A stretch of 64,000 nt of DNA from Sthenelais limicola. Lineage: Eukaryota > Annelida > Polychaeta > Phyllodocida > Sigalionidae. A program made the position numbers and the translations under genes. The notes beneath the pieces were generated by a model. That model made no database searches. It was not told the origin of the DNA and saw nothing but the letters and a program-made list of their open reading frames with translations. Shown here in pieces: positions 57,786-64,000 of the stretch (the first letter of the stretch is position 1; every line of letters starts with the position of its first letter). Location of the stretch: positions 151,766,808 to 151,830,807 of the forward strand of contig OW804095.1 in NCBI GenBank assembly GCA_942159475.1. Reading direction: 5' to 3'.

Positions 57786-57841
57786 CAGATCGAGTAAATT
57801 CGGTAATATGTGTGTTGTCTAATACCTGAGATGCTGCATTG

Positions 57842-58076
57842 GGGTCAGATTTTCAGAAAACGTACAATTGACCTTCACCAATTCTCTCAAATAATCCAAA
57901 TTTCAGACGAAAATAAAGTTCAAAATACAGTTCAACCTAACCAAAGAGATTACTAGAATCAAGGCAATGCCAAATCTACTCGAATTTACCTAGTATTGAC
58001 CAAATTGCAGCCTAATTCAGCAGAATTTACTGAATGTGTAGAGCTGCCAATTGTACAATTTCTGAAAATCTGACCC
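57842..58076 (-). mobile_element. MITE-A, full length
   Basis: Reverse copy, 235 bp. Lies 57 bp beyond the outer transposon end. Confidence 0.85.
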
Positions 58077-58089
58077 ATATATATATATA

Positions 58090-58239
58090 TAGTATATCTG
58101 AGTATATTTGGTATCGCATTGATTTAAAGTATCAGTTCTGTTAAGTTAAACTGAATTTTGAAGCTTATTTTTGTCTTAAATGTGGGTTATTTGAGAGGAT
58201 TGGGGAAGGCGAATTGTACATTTTCTGAAAATCTGACCC
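58090..58239 (+). mobile_element. MITE-A, left half missing
   Basis: Forward fragment starting AGTATATCTGAGTATATTTG and ending CTGAAAATCTGACCC. Only an (AT)n run separates it from the previous copy. Confidence 0.75.
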
Positions 58240-58566
58240 ATAAAGAGCAAACTCTTTATATCAGATGTGGTTAGGTCAGCAACGGAAGGGTTACTGATTA
58301 AAAAGGGAAATAGTGTGTCTTTATAAATTAGTTTTTGTAAGGCGATCAACTGAATTGGATATGTATCATATAACCAATCTAAAGTTTTCTAGAATTCATA
58401 ATTTGAGATGACATCAATACAAATCTTCTATTTCTTCTGGTAGTTTCAGTGAAACAATTAAAAAGGCAAGTTTTTCTTTTCTTTTTAAAAAAAGGGCACA
58501 TTTATTAAAAAAAAATTCTCGCTCGGAAATGTTACCGGCTCTAACTTCCAAGGTCAAGATCTATTT

Positions 58567-58795
58567 GGGTCAGATTTTCAGGAAGTGTACAATTGGCAGG
58601 TGTGCACATTTGGTAAATTCTGCTAAATCAGGCTGCAATCTGGTCAATACTACGTAAATTCGTGTATATTCAGCATTGCACGGATTCTAGCTATCTGTTT
58701 GGTTAGGTTGACCTGTATTTTGAACTTTATTTTCAACTTGGGTTATTTCAGAGAACTTTTGAAAATAAATTGTACATTTTCTGAAAATCTGACCC
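58567..58795 (+). mobile_element. MITE-A, near full length
   Basis: Forward copy with ends GGGTCAGATTTTCAGG and CTGAAAATCTGACCC and a small gap before TTATTTTCAACTTGGG. Confidence 0.8.
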
Positions 58796-58998
58796 ATTTT
58801 TCTATCTCCTTCCCTGATACCTAATTTACTTAATGTACCTTGGGCTCTTTCCCTATTGTTTGGCTTTCTGTATATCTCTCTTTGTCCCCCGAGTATTTGC
58901 CACCATCTTTCTCTGTCCACATGTTTTCTCATTTCATTCTTACCAAGACTCTCCCTATATGTATAGTCTCTCTGTCGACCTCGGCACCATTTTCACCC

Positions 58999-60084
58999 TC
59001 AATAGGGGAGTTGCATAGCCGCCATTTTGAGTCCTGATCGCATGGCATTATGGGACTAATCGTATAGTGTAAAAGCCATAGAAATCATGCCATGTTCATC
59101 ATTCGCCCTCCAGAGGTTACAGATCCCGCACAATCTCGCAAAATCCCGTGCAGGTTCCGGTCATTGAATTGCCATTGACTTGTACTGAAAACGCTACAAA
59201 TCCTTCTTTTTAAGAGCTATGTTGTATTGATTATTTATAATTACTTTAGTATATTATTGTTTAAGGGAGATACTTTCTAGAAATAATAAGAAAATTGCTG
59301 GTTTTCATATGTACCCATCCAAAAATCTCACTTGTCAAACCAAGGGGAGGTTTTCAGAGCCCTTTTCTCCTGACTTGCAAGTTTTGGGTCCTGTTACGAG
59401 TAACGTAAAATAATTACCAACACTGGGCAACAGAAAAAAAAACAAATTCTAAACCATTTAACCTTAGAAATGCTTTTTTGTAACTACTAAACAACAATAT
59501 ATTGATAAATGTGAAAATATAATAAGATTATGAACATGGCCAATGACGTAAAATCCAGATTTGTTGTTGACAAAAACAAAGTTTTGATGCCAGCCATCCA
59601 GTTCAGTCAACAATCATGATATAACTATAAGTTTAACAAATCATATACTATATAACAAGTGTCCAGAGAAAGATATAAAGGTATTGTTTAGATTGAAGCA
59701 GTTTATTTATGTTTATCAAGCTTTAATTAAGTGTTGAGCCTCCAAATAAGTTGGCCCCCATTTGCTTAGCCTTGCGATAATTTGCGTCTGCCTGCACGCG
59801 CGCAAGGCATTATGGGAAACCTCTGGAGGGCGAATGGGATATTTATCAATGCGCTAATGTCAATATCCATGTGTTATTTACATGTTTCCATAACACAAGT
59901 CCCCATCTTTCCCATCATGCATTTGGCTTTCATAGAACATTGATAAAAAAGCTGTGATTTTCGCGAAAACATTCTTGCAATTTTATACAAATGTTCCCAA
60001 ATATTCGTATGTCAGATTTCATCAGAATCCATCCCATGATGCACTGTACCAGACATGCGCAGTGGCATATGCAAATCCCCTATT
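58999..60084 (-). mobile_element. MITE-C copy 3, split by another element
   Basis: Starts CAATAGGGGAGTTGCATAGC and ends GCATATGCAAATCCCCTATT. It is interrupted at 59101-59835. The two halves together match MITE-C in the orientation opposite to 2078-2426. Confidence 0.75.
59101..59835. mobile_element. Element D, 735 bp, nested in MITE-C
   Basis: Begins ATTCGCCCTCCAGAGGTT and ends with the perfect 18-base inverse AACCTCTGGAGGGCGAAT. The interior is non-coding. The palindromic ends hide the duplication; an AT (2-bp) target is compatible with comparison to MITE-C copy 2. I cannot assign a superfamily. Confidence 0.7.
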
Positions 60085-60605
60085 CCCCGCGCTTTTCTCG
60101 ATGGCGGATTTCATGTTCTTTCCAAGGTCATTATAGTAGTAGTAAAATGGATGGAGGCATGCTAGTCGACCATTAGCACCTATATCTGAGCACATCTATC
60201 CAAGCCTTCAGTCGCAGGCAGACCCGTTAATTATTCTCCGCTGAGATTTAGAGACTCAAGTAGCCACATTGAAAGTAATAAACCAACGAAGCCACATTGA
60301 AGTCTTATGGAAGAAAACAAAATTTGAAAAATTTGAAAAATAAAATGATGTTTTTGTTGCTTTATTGGTAATACTGGAAGATTTGATTAGTAAATTAGAA
60401 GGACGCTAGCTCTCGTTGCTATCGTGAAGGAATTTGAAAAAGGAAACGACTGCATTAAATTGGCAAACGCTTTGAATTCGTCTCTCCGTTTTCTAATGAT
60501 ATTCTATATCTTTATGATATGAAGGAAAGAGAGATCTTGATAATGAAAAGAGGTTCTTCTTCCTATAACCGTTTCAGTTTTATACATGTTTCTGGGTCTA
60601 GATAT
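60085..60605. other. Intergenic, nothing recognised
   Basis: No gene or repeat family identified. Confidence 0.4.
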
Positions 60606-60893
60606 GGGTCAGATTTTCAGAAGGAAGACAAAGAAAAAGGTAGATCTATCTATGGGTCATATTTTCAGAAAACGTACAATTCATCTTCACCAAACTTCTC
60701 AAATAACCCACATTTCAGACGAAATATAAAGTTCAAAATACAGTTCAACCTAGAACCTATTCTAGATTGCTAGAATCAATGCAATGCCGAACATTTTCGA
60801 ATTTATCTAGTATTGACCAAATTGCAGCTTAATTTGGCAGAATTTACTAAATGTGTACAGCTGACAATTGTACATTTTCTGATGATCTGACCC
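60606..60893 (-). mobile_element. MITE-A with a duplicated left end
   Basis: The full reverse copy runs 60654-60893 (ends GGGTCATATTTTCAG and GATGATCTGACCC). A further left end, TATGGGTCAGATTTTCAG, lies 48 bp upstream at 60603-60620 with only A+G-rich sequence between. It looks like a terminal duplication or a copy inserted into a deleted one. Confidence 0.75.
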
Positions 60894-61849
60894 ATATCTG
60901 GAATTTTTTTAAGATTTTATCTGAAGTGGGAAACCCAGGCTTTTCGAATGGTCCCCGTGTTTACAAAAGTTCGGGACAAAGGTGGATCAAGAAAGAAAAA
61001 TGGTAAACGGTTCAAATTCTCCTTTTTATGAATGGAAATTTTACCACCTTTACTTTTATATAATTATGGAGTAACCTCAAGAAACAGACTGCTGGAGTCC
61101 GTACGTCTTTTGTGGAACATTACCCGTACTATCCTGATGTCAACTTCTATACAGAAAGTGAACTTTATCTTTAATTCTTATTTTTATATTTCTGTTGAAC
61201 CCTTGCATCTGTTCATTAATCAAAGTCTATTTATAGTTATCTGACTATCTGACCTGGGGTTTACACGTAGAGATATCCATGCCTCTCTTCGAACTACTGT
61301 AAGATTGACATAGCCAGAAAGAAAGTAAGTTTTAAAAAAGACCACATGCCAGGTGGTCAGAGCGGTATTTAATATGGGGAATGGTTTAATATCAAGACAA
61401 CTGTATTGCTACCCGCATTATGTATTTGGGTGTGCAATAAGCAAAGGAATATTTTTATATTAAATTTGTGTTCCATTTTGCAAATACAGCAGGCCTTCCA
61501 GTTTGTCCGAGAAACAGTTATAGTAGGATACTATAGGCCTACAATAATTAGGTTTTGATGAACAATCCATGCGTCCAGGATATTATAATTATGTGACATA
61601 CATTTGGGCTGTGACAACATTGTGTTCAATTTGTATTTCAATCATGAGCATTTCCTTTCTCTCTCAGTCTCGCATCTTAATAATCGATTTTGATTTACTT
61701 TTGATTTGGGTTTTATTATCTGCGCAGTTTATTCCACCGAGATGATAATCTTATCTTTACATCTTGCTTCTCCTCTTCTGTATTTCTAAATACTTAAAAA
61801 GTAATTTATAATTCAAAGGTTCTCCCTGAAAACTATTGTGGTACCATTT
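60894..61849. other. Intergenic, nothing recognised
   Basis: No gene supported. Short frames at 61032-61244 lack motifs. Confidence 0.4.
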
Positions 61850-62243
61850 GTGACATGTTTCAGGAAAATGAGTCATAAGTCGCAAAATTGATATTTTTCA
61901 AAGTGTTTTTTTTACAAGATCACATTATTGGAATGTTTTGGAAGTTTTGGAAGTTTTGGAGAGTTATCACTCATAGCTATATCAATCTATATAATATATC
62001 CTTTCGTTTTAAAGGTCCTCATATGGACTACATTTAGTTACTTTACTGTTCATTGACCCCAACAAATATTGGAAACTTTTTTTCTCAAAAACGAAAATAT
62101 CAAACTTAAAACCTAGAAATATTTATTAGATTATTAGACTGTTTACTATCATTGGAATCGGCTTGATCTCATCTTCTCAAATATAATGGTATCACAAAAT
62201 CTATTTTTTGCGACTTATGACTCATTTTGCTGAAACACATCAC
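61850..62243 (-). mobile_element. MITE-B, full length
   Basis: About 394 bp with ends GTGACATGTTTCAGG and CTGAAACACATCAC. It is flanked by ATTT on both sides, a non-palindromic match that supports a target duplication of about 4 bp. Confidence 0.85.
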
Positions 62244-62694
62244 ATTTAGGCATTCATGCAAGTGTGAGACATCTTGTAACAAGACTCCAGCTCAATCTCA
62301 AAGCTGTGGACCATAGTTCTGCGTCTTTTTCATCTTCTACTTTCATTAACTTCGATCATTAAATCTATTTAGACGAGAACAATGCAAGGTGCCAAACCAA
62401 ACATCCGCATGCAACTGTACATATAGAGACTCAAGGCAAAATTGTTTTTTTCTGTCGCAAAGAAAATATGTTCAGTCATCCTGACAGGACCTGAAATTAA
62501 AATCAAAGCTAATTAGTGCTAGGTTTCTGCCTGTGGAAGGTAGCGAGTAAATGAAAGCAGTAAATAGACTTAACGAAGCTATTAAACAACCAATCAGATT
62601 AAAGTGTGGATTTAGTGTGGATTTAGTAACTTCCGGATGTGCTGGAGAGAGTGGCTACAGGATTAATGCCTCGAGGCATAAACAGATTATATTT
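62244..62694. other. Intergenic, nothing recognised
   Basis: No gene supported. Confidence 0.4.
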
Positions 62695-62929
62695 GGGTCA
62701 GATTTTCAGAAATGGTACAATTGGTCGCTGTACACATTTAGTAAATTCTTCTAAATTAGGCTGCAATTTGGTCAATACTAGTAAAATTCGAGTATATTCG
62801 GCATTGCATTGATTCTAGCAATCTGTTTGGTTAGGTTGAACTGTATTTTGAACTTCATTTTCGTCTGAAATTTGGGTTCTTTCAGAGAACTTGTGAAAGT
62901 GAATTGTACATTTTCTGAAAATCTGACCC
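62695..62929 (+). mobile_element. MITE-A, full length
   Basis: Forward copy, 235 bp, with ends GGGTCAGATTTTCAG and CTGAAAATCTGACCC. Confidence 0.85.
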
Positions 62930-63182
62930 ATTACATATGGCGGCACCAGGAGCTGAGCACCAACCTATGAAATTGCTCTCTTGCTCTGATTCCTCGCCCC
63001 AATTAAATCCTTTGATGTGATTATTACAAAAAAGGGTTTATCAATCAGTGGTGGTGACATAGGGTGAGACATGGTGGAAGGGGGTGGTATAAGGGCCGGG
63101 GCTCCTGATGCACATAATATAATTATGTTATGCTGCTGCTTTAGGGTTTGAACTCGAAGACCAGCTGTGGGCTGTTGTATAA

Positions 63183-63417
63183 GGGTGAAATCTTCAGATA
63201 ATGTACAATTTGCCTTCACCAATCCTCTCATATTACCCATATTTAAGCCAAAAATGAGGTTTAAAATACAGTTTAACACAACCAAAGAGATTGTTTGAAT
63301 CAACCCCAAACCAAATATATTCAGATATACCTAGAATTGACTATTTTACAGTCTAATTTGGCAGAATTTCCTAAATGTGTAGATCTGCCGATTGTTCGTT
63401 TTCTGAAGATCGAACCC
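63183..63417 (-). mobile_element. MITE-A, older subfamily
   Basis: Reverse copy with eroded ends (GGGTGAAATCTTCAG; GAAGATCGAACCC). The interior CAGATATACCTAGAATTG matches. Confidence 0.75.
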
Positions 63418-63569
63418 ACAAGCTGAAGAAAGGATTTGTTGGTGGGTATTCTTTCCTATATACACAACGCAATTTTATTCATACCCACTGAAAAAGGAAA
63501 AAGTGTAAAGTGTAATTGCCTCAAACAATTTTCCGTTTCTTAGCTTATACAACAGCCCAAAGGGACTTG

Positions 63570-63695
63570 TCGCAGAAAATTGCTAAAAGTGCCAAATCAT
63601 GTTGAAAAGTGATATTTACTTGGATCCTTTTGTATATTTGGTATTGAGTTGCTGGACCTTATTTCTGTTTAAAACAGTGTTATTTGAGATACGTA
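63570..63695 (+). mobile_element. Possible eroded MITE-A remnant
   Basis: GTATATTTGGTATTGAGTTG and GTGTTATTTGAGATACG match interior words in the right order. Both ends are lost. Confidence 0.3.
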
Positions 63696-63751
63696 TTAAA
63701 AGTGAGGACCGAGCTGGTTCTGTAGGCGTAGAGGGATGGCTAATACCCTGC

Positions 63752-63755
63752 AAAA
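63752..63755 (-). terminator. RNA polymerase III terminator (TTTT)
   Basis: Four T on the minus strand, 11 bases after the tRNA 3' end, a standard though minimal Pol III stop. Confidence 0.6.
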
Positions 63756-63766
63756 GCATAGCCGCC

Positions 63767-63839
63767 TGCCCCGGGTGAGGATCGAACTCACGACCTTCAG
63801 ATTATGAGACTGACGCGCTGCCTACTGCGCTACCGAGGC
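63767..63839 (-). tRNA. tRNA-Met (CAT), elongator type
   Basis: 73 nt on the minus strand. The acceptor stem is GCCTCGG with CCGGGGC (one G-T pair) and discriminator A. The D arm is TAGCGCAGTAGGCAGCGC, keeping the GG in the loop. The anticodon arm is TCAGT-CTCATAA-TCTGA with anticodon CAT. The T arm is GTGAG-TTCGATC-CTCAC. The A box (TAGCGCAGTAGG) and B box (GTTCGATCC) are intact. The anticodon-arm sequence matches eukaryotic elongator tRNA-Met. No intron and no encoded CCA. The flanks add an unusual extra complementarity (see findings). It delivers methionine at internal codons. Confidence 0.92.
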
Positions 63840-64000
63840 GGCTGAGCGATGAAGTCTAATTGTATAGTTTGACGCGAAGTCACACACATGTATTTTGTTT
63901 ATTCAAGACTAGCATTTCTCTTCTTTTCAGACTGACGATACATGTGCATATGTTCTCTTATTAAACAATTTCCAATTTAATATTTCCAAAATTATTCAAC
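63840..64000. other. 5' flank of the tRNA gene
   Basis: Nothing else recognised to the window end. Confidence 0.4.

Noticed and set aside
62965..63309. 114-codon minus-strand frame
   Set aside because: A third of it is MITE-A sequence; no domain recognised.

Overview
This is a gene-poor stretch of an animal nuclear genome. The evidence is GT-AG introns, a LINE with a poly(A) tail, dozens of short inverted-repeat DNA transposons, minisatellites and a eukaryotic tRNA-Met. A short repeat starting with GAGTGAGTGAG and continuing into a TTTACGCCC motif (2699-2880, 17577-17840) recalls repeats I associate with molluscs and other lophotrochozoans. That placement is weak; only 'invertebrate metazoan' is safe.

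Layout. Positions 1-24,700 are mostly non-coding: copies of an A+T-rich MITE family (here MITE-A, ends TGGGTCAG, TA target), a second family (MITE-B, ends GTGATGTGTTTCAGG), a third (MITE-C, ends AATAGGGG), purine/pyrimidine tracts and small tandem duplications. The only plausible host exon is a minus-strand signal-peptide exon at 8082-8158 with a good splice donor. Positions 24,715-27,937 are a 5'-truncated LINE with a long open ORF, poly(A) and a 10-bp target duplication. Just beyond it lies a decayed, opposite-strand LINE 3' end that was split by a MITE-A copy. Positions 29,950-39,400 hold minisatellites, a TC tract, a CpG-containing segment with CRE and NRF1-like motifs, a near-perfect 35-bp-arm palindrome, and two TTAA-bounded elements that each carry an array of the same 69-bp minisatellite.

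The most interesting part is 41,716-57,785. An outer pair of inverted ends (GGGCYCGTTTCATAAC, 3-bp CAG duplication) encloses 16 kb. Nested in it is a 13.1-kb element with CCCAGGTAAC ends, a TA duplication and long arrays of ACGTTAAT-type subterminal repeats. The inner element carries a 680-aa Tnp2/CACTA(EnSpm)-like transposase ORF (50,005-52,047). Immediately downstream is a six-exon gene (52,332-54,911) whose conceptual 395-aa product resembles DUF4806 proteins. A 100-bp tandem repeat followed by a splice donor near 47,573 may be the 5' leader of the transposase transcript. Both reading frames look intact, so this may be a recently active autonomous element.

Positions 57,800-64,000 return to MITE-A and MITE-B copies, plus a MITE-C copy split by a 735-bp element with its own inverted ends. 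An elongator tRNA-Met(CAT) lies on the minus strand at 63,767-63,839.

All family names rest on motif recognition by eye; no database search was run. MITE boundaries are good to a few bases.
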